DNA from: Actinoplanes xinjiangensis | GTDB lineage: Bacteria > Actinomycetota > Actinomycetes > Mycobacteriales > Micromonosporaceae | Length of the DNA stretch: 64,000 nucleotides | NCBI RefSeq assembly: GCF_003148685.1 | Contig: NZ_QGGR01000026.1 | Span: 1-64,000, forward strand | Direction of reading: 5' to 3' | In this document: positions 41,466 to 50,606 of the stretch, piece after piece | How positions within the stretch are numbered: position 1 is the stretch's first letter | Layout of the letters: each line of letters begins with the position of its first letter | Notes under the pieces: model-generated | What the model was told of the DNA's origin: nothing | What the model saw: the letters and a program-made list of their open reading frames with translations, nothing else | Databases searched by the model: none | Program-made: the position numbers and the translations under genes

Positions 41466-41499
41466 CACGGACCGGCACAGTCGCCAGTGCCGGTCCGTG
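41466..41499 (+). terminator. Intrinsic terminator after actP
   Basis: CACGGACCGGCAC at 41466-41478 pairs perfectly with GTGCCGGTCCGTG at 41487-41499, 8-base loop. Confidence 0.8.
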
Positions 41500-41583
41500 T
41501 CCGTGCCGTCACTCCTCCCACCTTCGTGCCGAAGCGGCGACGAGGCGCCTGATCCACGCCGGGCACTACGTAACCTTGGTGAC

Positions 41584-42771
41584 ATGTCTGCCACCACCTC
41601 TCCCAGCGGCAACTCCTCCGGACGAGCGTCCGTGCCCGGGCCGGGTCGTCCCGACCGGGGTCAGCCCCCGCACGGCGCCTCCTCGTACGGTGGTGACGAC
41701 TTCCAGCCGGCCGGCCCGCGCGGGCCGCGGCCCCCGGGCGGCACCGGCCGTGCCTACGGCGGCGGCGGCGGTCGTCGCCCGCGTCCCCGATGGGGCCGCA
41801 TCGCCATGGTCGGGGGTGCGGTCTTCCTGGTCATCGCGATCGTCGCCGGCATCTCGGCGTACGGCTACTTCTCCGGCCTCGACGACAACATGAAGCGGAC
41901 CAACGCCTTCTCCGGGATCACCACGGACCGCCCCGCCAAGGCCGTCGAGGGCGCCTTCAACATCCTGCTGATCGGCACCGACTCGCGTGACCCGGACGCC
42001 GTGCAGAACAAGGCGAACCAGTGGCGCGCCGACACGCTGATCCTGATGCACGTGCCGGCGGACCACAACTCCGCCCAGCTCATCTCGATCCCGCGTGACC
42101 TGTGGGTGAGCATCCCGACCGAGGACAACGCGCCGTGCGGCACCAGCAGCCGGGCGAAGATCAACGCCGCGTTCGCCTTCGGCGGCATCCCGCGGGCGGT
42201 CCGGACCGTCGAGTGCATGACCGACGTGCGTATCGACCACGTCATGACGATCGACTTCAGCGGCTTCAAGGAGGTCACCGACGCGCTCGGCGGTGTCGAC
42301 CTGAAGGTGGAGCAGGACATCACGTCCATCCACAAGCCCTTCCGCCAGTTCAAGAAGGGCATGATGCACATGAACGGGGCCCAGGCCCTGGACTGGGTTC
42401 GCCAGCGCAAGCAGTTCGCCCGTGGCGACTTCGCCCGCATGCAGCACCAGCAGGACTTCCTCAAGGCGATCATGGACAAGGCGGCGAGCAGCGGCACGCT
42501 GACCAGTCCGACCAAGCTCAACGCCTTCCTCGGTTCGGTGACCAAGGCGGTGACGGTCGACGAGACGTTCTCGCTGAGCGACATGGCGGTCCAGTTCCGC
42601 AACCTGCGGGGCGAGAATCTCACCTTCATCACCAGCCCCAACAAGGGCAGTGAGACCATCGACGGCCAGTCGGTCGTGGTCGCCGACCGGGAGAAGGCGC
42701 TCTCCCTCTACCAGGCGGTGGCCGCCGACAAGGTGGGCGAGTGGCTGAAGGCCAACCCGGTCAAGAAGTGA
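41584..42771 (+). CDS. LCP-family cell-wall glycopolymer ligase (first copy)
   Basis: The 395-residue protein has a Pro/Gly-rich cytosolic N-terminus (about 75 residues), one membrane helix (WGRIAMVGGAVFLVIAIVAG) and an extracytoplasmic LytR-CpsA-Psr domain. That domain shows ILLIGTDSRDP, WRADTLILMHV, LISIPRDLWVSIP, INAAFAFGG and DWVRQRKQFARGDFARMQHQQ with the conserved Arg residues that bind polyprenyl pyrophosphate. LCP enzymes attach secondary polymers to peptidoglycan. The start ATG at 41584 is the first plausible one after the N-terminal extension. It is followed by a second LCP gene 112 nt away. Confidence 0.92.
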   Translation: MSATTSPSGNSSGRASVPGPGRPDRGQPPHGASSYGGDDFQPAGPRGPRPPGGTGRAYGGGGGRRPRPRWGRIAMVGGAVFLVIAIVAGISAYGYFSGLDDNMKRTNAFSGITTDRPAKAVEGAFNILLIGTDSRDPDAVQNKANQWRADTLILMHVPADHNSAQLISIPRDLWVSIPTEDNAPCGTSSRAKINAAFAFGGIPRAVRTVECMTDVRIDHVMTIDFSGFKEVTDALGGVDLKVEQDITSIHKPFRQFKKGMMHMNGAQALDWVRQRKQFARGDFARMQHQQDFLKAIMDKAASSGTLTSPTKLNAFLGSVTKAVTVDETFSLSDMAVQFRNLRGENLTFITSPNKGSETIDGQSVVVADREKALSLYQAVAADKVGEWLKANPVKK

Positions 42772-42883
42772 GCGCCGGCTGCCGGAGAGCCATGACTTCA
42801 TCTTGAAACCAGAAAGACCTTCAGCTGGCGTATGAGCCGTCCGTAAGGTGATGCAGCCCCCGATCTCCCCCTTGGAGTGCTGC

Positions 42884-44038
42884 ATGACCGTCACGGCGAA
42901 CCGGCCGTCGCCACCCGTCGTGCCGCCGTCATCTCCCGAGAAGATCCGCAAGCGTCGGTCACCGCTCTGGGCGCGGCTCTCCGCCACGGCCGGAGCGGTG
43001 CTGCTGCTCGCGAGCGGGGGCGGCCTGATCGGCGGCAGGATGCTGATCAGCGAGACCACCGCGACGATCGAGGTCCAGAACCTCACCGGCGACGCCAAGA
43101 AGACGGTCGAGGAGGGTGGCGGCGCCACCATCGAGGGCCCGATCGACCTGCTGCTGATGGGCGTCGACAAGCGCGCCAGCTGGTCCGACGACACGGTGCA
43201 CGCCGACACGATCATCATCCTGCACATCCCCGCCACCCACGACCAGGCGTTCCTGATCTCCGTCCCGCGCGACACCGAGGTCGAGACGCCGGCGTTCGCG
43301 CCGAGCCGGTGGGAGGGCGGCACGGTGAAGGCGACCGAGGCGTTCTACTGGGGCGCCCAGAACGGCGCCGGGGCGGCCGGTGGCGCCCAGTTGCTCGCCA
43401 AGACGCTCAAGAACATGACCGGGATCAGCTTCGACGGAGCCGCGATCATCAACTTCAACGGCTTCAAGGGTGTGATCGACGAGCTCGGCGGCGTCGACAT
43501 GTGCGTCGACCAGCAGGTCACCTCGAAGCACCTGGGGTTGATCGACGGTGGGCCGGTCTATCTCACCGAGGCCCAGAAGCAGGGCCGGAGCCCGAAACCG
43601 GTGGTGCACAAGGTGGGCTGCCGGCAGATGGCGGGCTGGGAGGCGCTCGACTACGCCCGTCAGCGCTACGGGCTCAAGAACGGCGACTACGACCGGCAGC
43701 GTCACCAGCAGCAGTTGCTCAAGGCGATGGCCAGGAAGGCGTCGGACAGCGGCGTGATGACCAACCCGATCAGGATCAGCTCGCTGATCAAGTCGGCGGG
43801 TAAGGCGTTCACCCTGGACATCGGCGACATCGAGATCGCGGACTTCGCGCTCGGCCTCAAGGACGTCGCCGCCAACGACATGGTGCTGCTGCGCACCAAC
43901 AGCGGCACCTTCTCCAGCAACGGCAACGGGCGTGAGCAGTTCCAGGACGTCAGCCTGGAGATGTTCCAGGCGGCGAAGAGGGATCAGCTGGGCGAGTTCG
44001 TGCTCGATCATCCCGAGGTGGTGGCGAACGAGAAGTGA
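42884..44038 (+). CDS. LCP-family cell-wall glycopolymer ligase (second copy)
   Basis: The 384-residue protein has one membrane helix (about 31-51) and an LCP domain: LLLMGVDKRASW, HADTIIILHI, FLISVPRDTEVETP, INFNGFKGVIDELGGVDMCVD, and DYARQRYGLKNGDYDRQRHQQ with the pyrophosphate-contacting Arg residues. I prefer the ATG at 42884, behind TTGGAG with 7-nt spacing. Compared with the first copy it has an additional Cys pair and a different loop (KQGRSPKPVVHKVGC). Tandem LCP genes suggest two polymers or two stages. Confidence 0.9.
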   Translation: MTVTANRPSPPVVPPSSPEKIRKRRSPLWARLSATAGAVLLLASGGGLIGGRMLISETTATIEVQNLTGDAKKTVEEGGGATIEGPIDLLLMGVDKRASWSDDTVHADTIIILHIPATHDQAFLISVPRDTEVETPAFAPSRWEGGTVKATEAFYWGAQNGAGAAGGAQLLAKTLKNMTGISFDGAAIINFNGFKGVIDELGGVDMCVDQQVTSKHLGLIDGGPVYLTEAQKQGRSPKPVVHKVGCRQMAGWEALDYARQRYGLKNGDYDRQRHQQQLLKAMARKASDSGVMTNPIRISSLIKSAGKAFTLDIGDIEIADFALGLKDVAANDMVLLRTNSGTFSSNGNGREQFQDVSLEMFQAAKRDQLGEFVLDHPEVVANEK

Positions 44039-44108
44039 TCCACCTCCCTGGTGGAACACCGGCGACCCCGCCCCTTGAATGGACCGGAGACGGGCCTAAT
44101 CTGATCGG

Positions 44109-44444
44109 GTGTTCGGACCTCAGGTTCCCAGCGTCACCGCTGACCAAGTCGCCCCCGGCGTCTACCTGCTCGACGTGCGCGAGCCCGACGAGTGGAAGGC
44201 CGGCCACGCGCCCGGCGCCCACCACCTGCCGATGATGGAGGTCCCGGCCCGGATGGCCGAGGTGCCCACCGACGGCGAGGTGGTCGTGGTGTGCCGGGCC
44301 GGCGGGCGTTCCGGCCAGGTCGTGGCCTATCTGATGAACAACGGCTGGGACAACGTGCGCAACCTCGACGGCGGCATGCAGTCGTGGTCCGCTCTCGGTA
44401 AGGACATGGTCACCGACAACGGGCAGCCTGCCCGCGTGCTGTGA
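44109..44444 (+). CDS. Rhodanese-like domain protein
   Basis: The 111-residue protein is a single rhodanese domain: YLLDVREPDEWKAGHAPGA, then the active-site loop VCRAGGRSGQ, with the nucleophilic Cys followed by the basic/serine cradle. Such single-domain proteins carry persulfide sulfur in the cytosol. GTG start at 44109. Its TGA overlaps the GTG of the phosphodiesterase gene (GTGA), so the two are coupled. Confidence 0.9.
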   Translation: MFGPQVPSVTADQVAPGVYLLDVREPDEWKAGHAPGAHHLPMMEVPARMAEVPTDGEVVVVCRAGGRSGQVVAYLMNNGWDNVRNLDGGMQSWSALGKDMVTDNGQPARVL

Positions 44445-45232
44445 CTACCGGGTACCGCCCACTGGTCTTCGCCCACCGCGGCGGAGCCGACGCGCTGCCC
44501 GAGCACACCCTCGGCGCCTATCTGCGCGCCCTCGACGAGGGTGCCGACGGGCTGGAGTGCGATGTCCGGCTGAGCCGGGACGGGCATCTGGTCTGCGTGC
44601 ACGACAGCCGACTCGACCGGACCAGCGACGGGCGGGGCCGGGTCAGCTCGAAGACCCTGGCCGAGCTGGACGCGCTGAACTTCGGCTCCTGGCATCCCGG
44701 CTATCCGGCCGACGCCGAGCTGCCCGAGCTCGCCCGGCTGCTCACCCTGGAGCGGCTGCTGGAGGCGGTGCTCTCCTCCGGCCGGCCGGTGCGGCTGCTG
44801 ATCGAGACGAAGCACCCGTCCCGCTACGGCGCCGAGGTGGAGCGCCGGCTGATCCGGATGCTGCGGCACTACGGCCTGGCCGACCCGAAGCCGGACGACG
44901 ACGTCCAGGTCACCGTGATGTCCTTCGCGGCGCTCGCGCTGCGCCGGGTCCGGGCACAGGCGCCCGGTCTGCCCACGGTCTATCTGATGGAGCTGCTGCC
45001 GCCGGGTGCCGGCCGCGGCCGGTTGCCGTTCGGCGCCCGGACCGCCGGGCCCGGCATCGAATTGATCAGGACGCGCCCGACGCTGTTGCCGTCGATCAAG
45101 GCGGCCGGGCATCAGGTGTACGTCTGGACGGTCAACGACGAGGCCGATCTGAGTCTGGTGCTGGAGCACCGCGTCGATGGAGTGATCACCGACCGTCCCC
45201 GGTTCGTGCTGGACCAACTCAACCGGATGTGA
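44441..45232 (+). CDS. Glycerophosphodiester phosphodiesterase
   Basis: The 263-residue protein has the GDPD TIM barrel signature: VFAHRGG with the catalytic His, EHTLGAYLRALDEGADGLECDVRLSRDG with Glu and Asp metal ligands, VCVHDSRLDRTSDGRG, and YVWTVND near the C-terminus. It hydrolyses glycerophosphodiesters to glycerol 3-phosphate plus alcohol. No signal peptide, so cytosolic. It is coupled to the rhodanese gene by a 4-nt overlap, an unexpected partner. Confidence 0.92.
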   Translation: MTTGYRPLVFAHRGGADALPEHTLGAYLRALDEGADGLECDVRLSRDGHLVCVHDSRLDRTSDGRGRVSSKTLAELDALNFGSWHPGYPADAELPELARLLTLERLLEAVLSSGRPVRLLIETKHPSRYGAEVERRLIRMLRHYGLADPKPDDDVQVTVMSFAALALRRVRAQAPGLPTVYLMELLPPGAGRGRLPFGARTAGPGIELIRTRPTLLPSIKAAGHQVYVWTVNDEADLSLVLEHRVDGVITDRPRFVLDQLNRM

Positions 45233-45316
45233 CGTGCACCACTGGGTGCTGGTCAGCATCAGGATTCGCTTAGGTTCGTCTGCCCAAAACCCGGCGGGCG
45301 AGGCAAACTCGCAGGC

Positions 45317-46441
45317 ATGCCGGACCGCCCCGACTACGCGGCCCTGACCCGCGGTCAGGTCGCGCTCCTCGGCCGCCTCGACGCGGGCGAGGCGGGCCTG
45401 TCGGTGCTCCAGCAGTTGGTCGGCCTGGCCGAGGAGGCACTGGGCGCCGAGGGTGCCGTCTTCGTCGAGGCGGCGGCGGACCACGGCCGGATCATCGTGG
45501 CCACCGGCGTGTGGGCTCCGGCGCTGGGCCGCCGGGTGGATCCCCGATCCGATCCGGTCACCGATCTCGTCGACGGCGTCGACACCCGCCACGTGCTCGG
45601 TGCCCGGTGCCACCATCGCGGCCGCGCGGTCGGCTCGCTGCACGTCTGCCTGGGCAGCGCGCCGGCCCCGGAGTTCAGCGCCGTCCTGGAGCTGCTGGCC
45701 GGGCTGGCCGGGCGCCTCTACGGGCTGAACGCCGGGCTGCCGGCGCACGACGAGCCCGAGCCCGACGCCGATCGTGACCTGTGGGTGGCGGTGACCAGCC
45801 ACGAGCTGCGCACCCCGGTCACCGTGATCAAGGGCTACGCGGACACGCTGACCAACCACTGGGAGAGCCTGGGTGAGCCGGGCCGGCGCGAGGCGGTCCG
45901 GGTGATCGGCACCCGCGCCGGGGAGCTGGCCCGGCTGGTCGACCGGCTGCTCTTCGCCGCGAGCGAGCAGGACGGCGCGGTCGGCGCCTCTCCGGCCGGC
46001 CCGTTCGACCTGGTGGAGGCGCTGCGCGAGGCGGCCGGCACACTGCCCGGCGATCTGCGCCGGCGGCTGGTGCTGTCGCACATGCCCGAGGACCTGCCCA
46101 AGGCGTACGGGTCCCGCGACTCGATCGCCACCATCCTCACCGAGCTGGCCACCAACGCCGAGAAGTACTCGGAGCCGGACACCACGGTCGAGGTGTGTGC
46201 CGGGGCCGACGACGACACGCTGCGGTTCCGGGTGTCCGACCGGGGCACCGGCATCGCCCCCGAGCACGTGGAGCACGCCTTCGACCGATACTGGCAGGCC
46301 GACTCGGGGCACCACCGGGCCGGCGCCGGGCTCGGGCTCTACCTGGTCAGGCGGCTGGCGGAGCGGCAGAACGGGTGGGTGTCGCTGCGCCCGCGGGAGG
46401 GTGGCGGCACGGTCGCCGAGGTGCGCCTGCCGCGCGCGTGA
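45317..46441 (+). CDS. Orphan GAF-type sensor histidine kinase
   Basis: The 374-residue cytosolic kinase has an N-terminal GAF-like domain (about residues 10-135), HisKA with phospho-His in VTSHELRTPVTVIKGYADTL, and HATPase with ELATNAEKYS, DRGTGIAP and GAGLGLYLV. No membrane helix and no response regulator nearby, so it is an orphan. GAF domains bind small ligands or cofactors; nothing identifies which. ATG at 45317. Confidence 0.88.
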   Translation: MPDRPDYAALTRGQVALLGRLDAGEAGLSVLQQLVGLAEEALGAEGAVFVEAAADHGRIIVATGVWAPALGRRVDPRSDPVTDLVDGVDTRHVLGARCHHRGRAVGSLHVCLGSAPAPEFSAVLELLAGLAGRLYGLNAGLPAHDEPEPDADRDLWVAVTSHELRTPVTVIKGYADTLTNHWESLGEPGRREAVRVIGTRAGELARLVDRLLFAASEQDGAVGASPAGPFDLVEALREAAGTLPGDLRRRLVLSHMPEDLPKAYGSRDSIATILTELATNAEKYSEPDTTVEVCAGADDDTLRFRVSDRGTGIAPEHVEHAFDRYWQADSGHHRAGAGLGLYLVRRLAERQNGWVSLRPREGGGTVAEVRLPRA

Positions 46442-46511
46442 GCCACGGCTGAGCGACATCAGGTGGCCCAGGTCACCGGATCGCGGGAATGACCGCTTAC
46501 CCTGGTTCCCC

Positions 46512-47387
46512 GTGAGCAAGCGTCGCAAGTCCCGCGAAACCGCACCGAAGACGAAGGTGCGCGACATCTTCGTCGCCCGCCCGTTCGAGGGCCTGGCCGA
46601 CGAGCCGGAATGGATCGCCCTGCGCGAGCTGGTCCCGGCCGCGTCCGCGCCGCTGACCCTCAAACCGGAGATCGTCGAGGAGTACGGCGACCGCTCGGTG
46701 ACCCTGTCGACGGTGTTGCCGATGGCGTGGCCGGCCATGTCCCGCCGCGACGGGCACGTCTTCATCGGCCTCCAGCGGCACGTCCAGTCCGGTGACGTGT
46801 CCCGCGACCTGGCCGTGGCGATCCTGAACGCGCTCCAGACCGAGCCCGGCACCACCGTGTCGGTGCCCGCGCTGCCCGGTGAGGGCCCGCGCCTGCAGGA
46901 CATCCTGGTCGACAACCCGCTCGAGATCACCATGCACGAGGGCTTCGAGTACTGGCTGGACCCGGAGCAGATGCAGGACGCCACCGTGAAGGCGTCCCTG
47001 GAGCGGGCCAACGCCTCGATCTACCCGACCGTGCGGCTGGCCGCGGCCAAGGCGGCGTACTGGTGCCGGGTCGCCCCGGACAAGAGCCACGTCCGCTGGG
47101 TGCTCGGCGAGCCGGAGGACCGGGCACTGGACGCGCTGTCCCGGCTGTCCGCCTCGGGTGAGCTGCTGCTCGGTGAGGGCACCAAGTTCGCCGGCATGTT
47201 CCGGGCGCACGGCCTGCTCGTCCCGGTCTGGGATGTGCCGGGTGAGCCGGAGGGCACCGAGTTCGACGCTCCGCTGGCCGACTTCGTCAAGCGTTACACC
47301 GACATCCTGGCCATGGACGAGCCGCTGGACGCCGCTGCCCGGCGCGCGAAGCAGGGCCTCATCGGCCGCCAGCTGACCCTGCGCTAG
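46512..47387 (+). CDS. DUF5926-family protein
   Basis: The 291-residue soluble protein matches the actinobacterial DUF5926 family (often mislabelled SecA-like): a basic N-terminus (MSKRRKSRETAPKTKVRDIFVARPFEGL), a mixed middle, and DILAMDEPLDAAARRAKQGL at the end. The GTG at 46512 is consistent with the family's N-terminus. Function unknown. It is convergent with arcA; a short hairpin lies between. Confidence 0.8.
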   Translation: MSKRRKSRETAPKTKVRDIFVARPFEGLADEPEWIALRELVPAASAPLTLKPEIVEEYGDRSVTLSTVLPMAWPAMSRRDGHVFIGLQRHVQSGDVSRDLAVAILNALQTEPGTTVSVPALPGEGPRLQDILVDNPLEITMHEGFEYWLDPEQMQDATVKASLERANASIYPTVRLAAAKAAYWCRVAPDKSHVRWVLGEPEDRALDALSRLSASGELLLGEGTKFAGMFRAHGLLVPVWDVPGEPEGTEFDAPLADFVKRYTDILAMDEPLDAAARRAKQGLIGRQLTLR

Positions 47388-47391
47388 GCGT

Positions 47392-47406
47392 ACCCCTATC
47401 AGGGGT
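47392..47406. terminator. Short bidirectional hairpin
   Basis: ACCCCT-ATC-AGGGGT between the convergent stop codons of DUF5926 and arcA; 6-bp stem, weak. Confidence 0.4.
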
Positions 47407-47412
47407 TGATCT

Positions 47413-48600
47413 TCATCGCAGTGGGTCGCGCTGAATGGGGCAACTCATGCAGCGCGGCCCGCCGCGGCCCGAACCCAGCTCGGACCCGCTGATCCGGACC
47501 ACCTCGATGCCGGCGCGCTCCAGCTGGGCGTTGGTCTCGACGTTGCGTTCGTAGGCGACGCAGAGCCGGGGTGCGATGGCGAGCGTGTTGTTGCCGTCGT
47601 CCCACTGTTCGCGTTCGGCGGTGACCGGGTCCAGGCCGGTGTCGATGACCCGGAGCCGGTCGATGCCCATCGCCTCGGCCGCCGCCTCCAGGAACGGCCG
47701 GGGCGCACCGACCCGCAGCTCACCGTCGAGGCCGGTGACGGTCCACGCCTGGAGGCTGTCGGCCAGGTTCGGATACATCACGACGGCGTCGACGTCCACC
47801 ATGGTGCAGACGGTGTCCAGGTGCATGGTGGCGCGTTCCTGAGCGATCGGCACGGCCAGCACGGTGTGCGCCAGACCCGCCGCGATGACCCGCTGGGCGA
47901 GCCGCTCGGCGCCGGCCGGGGTGGTCCGCTCGCCGACGCCGATGGCGAGCACCTCCGGCGCCAGGACCAGCACGTCCCCACCCTCGACATGCTCCAGCGA
48001 CGGGTCGAAGAGCAGCTCGGCGCCGGCGAACCGGGGATGGTGGCGGTAGATGGCGTGGGTGATGGTGGTCTCCCGCCTGCGGGCCCGCATCGCCAGGCTG
48101 GTGACCGCCACCCGATCGCGCACCCACACCGACGAGTCACGGGTGAACAGCAGGTTGGGCAGCGGATCGATGACGAAGTCGTGCCGGTCCATCATCTCGT
48201 ACACGAGACCGCCACCCGTCGACTTGATCTCTTCATGGGCGAGGCCGGCGACCAGGATCTCGCCCAGCCGGTCCGGGTCCTGATCGGCCAGGTAGCCGGC
48301 GACGGTGGCGCGCAGCGAGTCACCGAGACGACGGGCGGCCAGGACACCGGCGGTCAGCTCGGCGCGCGCCTCCGGCAGGGTGAGCGTCTCGGCGAGCAGG
48401 TCACCGAGGTAGAGCACCTCGACACCGCGGCTGCGCAGCGCCTCGGCGAACGCGTCGTGCTCCTCCTGGGCCCGGCTGACCCAGGGGATCCCATCGAACA
48501 GCAACGAATCGTTGTTCCTGGGTGTGAGCCGTGCGAGTTCCGCTGACGGACGGTGCAGCAGTACGGTACGGAGGCGGCTGACTTCACTGTCGACGTACAC
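47413..48600 (-). CDS. arcA: Arginine deiminase
   Basis: The 395-residue protein has the pentein-fold deiminase motifs: NLLFTRDSSVWV, EHVEGGDVLVL, TMHLDTVCTMVD and the nucleophilic Cys384 in GGPRCMSCP. It converts arginine to citrulline and ammonia in the cytosol. GTG start at 48600 has GGGGAG immediately before it, giving almost no spacing. Neither ornithine carbamoyltransferase nor carbamate kinase adjoins, so the classical ADI operon is absent here. A second pentein, the dimethylargininase, lies 10 kb away. Confidence 0.94.
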   Translation of the reverse strand: MYVDSEVSRLRTVLLHRPSAELARLTPRNNDSLLFDGIPWVSRAQEEHDAFAEALRSRGVEVLYLGDLLAETLTLPEARAELTAGVLAARRLGDSLRATVAGYLADQDPDRLGEILVAGLAHEEIKSTGGGLVYEMMDRHDFVIDPLPNLLFTRDSSVWVRDRVAVTSLAMRARRRETTITHAIYRHHPRFAGAELLFDPSLEHVEGGDVLVLAPEVLAIGVGERTTPAGAERLAQRVIAAGLAHTVLAVPIAQERATMHLDTVCTMVDVDAVVMYPNLADSLQAWTVTGLDGELRVGAPRPFLEAAAEAMGIDRLRVIDTGLDPVTAEREQWDDGNNTLAIAPRLCVAYERNVETNAQLERAGIEVVRISGSELGSGRGGPRCMSCPIQRDPLR

Positions 48601-48708
48601 CTCCCCGACGTTAGTCCGTACCGAGCGCTATCGGGTCGTGACGTTGTGACTAGATCTTGGGACGGCCATGCATCGGCAGGGGGCGGGCGATAGCTTGAGA
48701 AGGTGCAC

Positions 48709-48798
48709 ATGCACCATCCGAAAGAAGATGTTGTCGTGAATGCGGCATTCATCCATACTCACTCCCCTTTCTTTCCCACCCGCCGCCCTGTTCCGTAG
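48709..48798 (+). CDS. Possible 29-residue small ORF
   Basis: In the 260-bp gap between arcA and the NERD gene, GAGAAGG precedes an ATG at 48709 (an in-frame GTG lies two codons earlier). The reading is a His-containing peptide (MHHPKEDVVVNAAFIHTHS and 10 more residues) before a TAG. GC at third positions is mixed, not clearly coding. The gap is more A/T-rich than its surroundings. Could equally be leader sequence of the NERD gene. Confidence 0.2.
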   Translation: MHHPKEDVVVNAAFIHTHSPFFPTRRPVP

Positions 48799-48860
48799 GG
48801 ACGCGAGCACGTACGGTAGTTGGAAAAGAGAGCCCAACTGACCTTTTGCCGGAGGTCGCA

Positions 48861-49577
48861 GTGACTGTCTTCCCCGCCCGCCCCGCGCTGCCCATGCCGT
48901 CACAAACGTCCACTGCCGTGGACCGAAGGCATCCGTCCTCTCTCGTGGACGAGCCGCCGCGCATCATCACACCCACCGAGTGGGCGCGCCGTCGTCGCGC
49001 CGAGCGTGGTGTCCGTCGCCTCGAGGCCGCCGGAGCCCGCGCACTCACGAGGCTCGACCGCCTCGGACCGAACTGGCACATCGTGGACTGGCCGCGAACG
49101 GATGTCTCGCACGCCTACTACGAGCCCAACCCGGCCGACGAACGGGCCGGATTCCTCGCGATCGGCCCCGGCGGCGTCTACGCCGTCACGGTGGTCGACC
49201 ACGGTCGCTCCCGCGTCCTGATCGCCGGTGACGTGGTCCAGATCAACGGAAAGCGCCCGGAGTACGTGGTGGAGGCCCGCAAGGACGCCCGCCGCGCCGC
49301 CAAGGCACTCACCTCCGTGGTCGGGCTCAACGTCCCGGTGACCGCCGTGCTCACCTTCGTCGGAAACGGCGTGATCAGCGTCCACGGCCTGCCCAAGGAC
49401 TGTCTCGTCTCCACCGACAAGGAACTCGACCGCCTGCTCATCGCCGGTGGCGCGAAGATCTCCCCGGCCACGGCGAACAAGCTGTCCTCGGTCGCCCACC
49501 ACCCGGGCACCTGGTCGAACTACTCTTCGTACGGCAACGGACAGACGGCCGCTGACAAGCGGCTGAGCCGCCGGTAA
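48861..49577 (+). CDS. NERD-like nuclease-related domain protein
   Basis: The 238-residue protein has a central domain resembling NERD: ARALTRLDRLGPNWHIVD, FLAIGPGGVYAVTVVDH, V-Q-I-N-G-K-R and KDARRAAKALTSVVG, the strand-helix layout of restriction-type nucleases, though the catalytic E-x-K is degenerate. The N-terminus is Pro/Arg-rich. GTG at 48861 follows GGAGG at 5 nt. A perfect hairpin terminator stands just downstream. Activity unknown. Confidence 0.75.
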   Translation: MTVFPARPALPMPSQTSTAVDRRHPSSLVDEPPRIITPTEWARRRRAERGVRRLEAAGARALTRLDRLGPNWHIVDWPRTDVSHAYYEPNPADERAGFLAIGPGGVYAVTVVDHGRSRVLIAGDVVQINGKRPEYVVEARKDARRAAKALTSVVGLNVPVTAVLTFVGNGVISVHGLPKDCLVSTDKELDRLLIAGGAKISPATANKLSSVAHHPGTWSNYSSYGNGQTAADKRLSRR

Positions 49578-49597
49578 CGTTCCTGACGACGCCATCG

Positions 49598-49622
49598 CGG
49601 GCCGGCGTTCTGCGCCGGCCCG
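49598..49622 (+). terminator. Intrinsic terminator after NERD gene
   Basis: CGGGCCGGCG at 49598-49607 pairs with CGCCGGCCCG at 49613-49622 around TTCTG. Confidence 0.75.
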
Positions 49623-49650
49623 TGATGCGAAGAGGAACGAGGAGGAGCCG

Positions 49651-50112
49651 GTGGCGCATGTTGAGCTCTCCCTCTCGGGAGCGTTCGTCCCCCAGGCCCG
49701 GACACCGTCGGAGGCCGAGTTCATCACCGGCGTCGAGCGCTGGACGATGACGGTCGCGACGGCTGACGAGCCCTGTCTGGTGATCGACGTCGAGGGCTCG
49801 ATCGTCGCGGTGTCCCCGTCCGGGAGCGAGCTGCTCGGCCTGGGCAAGCCCGCCGATGCGGTCGGCCGGCGGTTCAGCACCGCGGTGCGCCTCATCGACT
49901 TCACCGCGGGCGGTGGCCGCCTGGAGGACCCCGAGGCGGAGAACATCCCGCCGCTGCTCGCGCTCCGCAGCGAGCGGCTGGCCCGCGGCCTGATCCGGGT
50001 GGTTCCGGGTGAGGGCGAGGCCCCGCTGACGGTCGACGCGATCTCGACACCGCTGATGGCCGGCGACCGGGTGGGCGGAACGCTGACCTTCCTGTCCCCG
50101 GTACGGTACTGA
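49651..50112 (+). CDS. PAS-like domain protein
   Basis: The 153-residue product contains a PAS-like sensory fold: EPCLVIDVEGSIVAVSPSGSELLGL, a flexible region, RGLIRVVPGEGEAPLTVDAISTPLMAGDRVGGTLTFL. GTG at 49651 behind GAGGAG. No output domain is attached, so it may modulate a partner. The ligand and partner are unknown; it sits between the NERD gene and an ACT-domain gene, all on one strand. Confidence 0.65.
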   Translation: MAHVELSLSGAFVPQARTPSEAEFITGVERWTMTVATADEPCLVIDVEGSIVAVSPSGSELLGLGKPADAVGRRFSTAVRLIDFTAGGGRLEDPEAENIPPLLALRSERLARGLIRVVPGEGEAPLTVDAISTPLMAGDRVGGTLTFLSPVRY

Positions 50113-50195
50113 CGTCCCTTTTGCTCACTACGGTGTGTCGTTTACCGCACGTGGCAACCGTTGGACGTTACAGATCCGCAACGTAGTCTGCGAAC

Positions 50196-50582
50196 ATGCT
50201 CGATCTAGACCTGTTACCGGGTGAATACGCGGTGTGTCGGCTTCCCGCCGGCTCGACCCTGCCCGCCTCGCTCACCGCAGGTCCGGACGACAAGAGCGTC
50301 ATCTCGGTGACCTGGGGTGTCGACGAGCTCTCGGTGATCTGCCCCAACGACCGGATCCCGGCGGACGCGGTCGCCGACACGGCGTGGCGATGCCTGCGCG
50401 TGGCCGACCTCAACCTGGCCATGACGGGGGTGCTCGCGTCGCTGGTCGGGCCGCTCGCCGAAGCCCGCGTCAACATCGTGACGTTCTCGACCTACGACAC
50501 GGATTACCTGCTCGTGCCCACGGTGCGGCTGACCGAGGCGGTCAATACGCTCACCGCGGCCGGGCATCGGATCGCCAGCTGA
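50196..50582 (+). CDS. ACT domain-containing protein
   Basis: The 128-residue protein matches the CASTOR/ACT_7-type family: YAVCRLPAGSTLP, ISVTWGVDELSVICPND, then VLASLVGPLAEARVNIVTFSTYDTDYLLVPTVRL. ACT domains bind amino acids. It has no enzymatic domain. Two genes downstream is prephenate dehydratase, also an ACT protein. Confidence 0.85.
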   Translation: MLDLDLLPGEYAVCRLPAGSTLPASLTAGPDDKSVISVTWGVDELSVICPNDRIPADAVADTAWRCLRVADLNLAMTGVLASLVGPLAEARVNIVTFSTYDTDYLLVPTVRLTEAVNTLTAAGHRIAS

Positions 50583-50606
50583 CACTTTCGCTCTTACCAT
50601 GAGCGC

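Noticed and set aside
44327..47011. An 894-residue minus-strand reading frame
   Set aside because: It overlaps four well-supported plus-strand genes (rhodanese, GDPD, kinase, DUF5926) and is low-complexity in composition.
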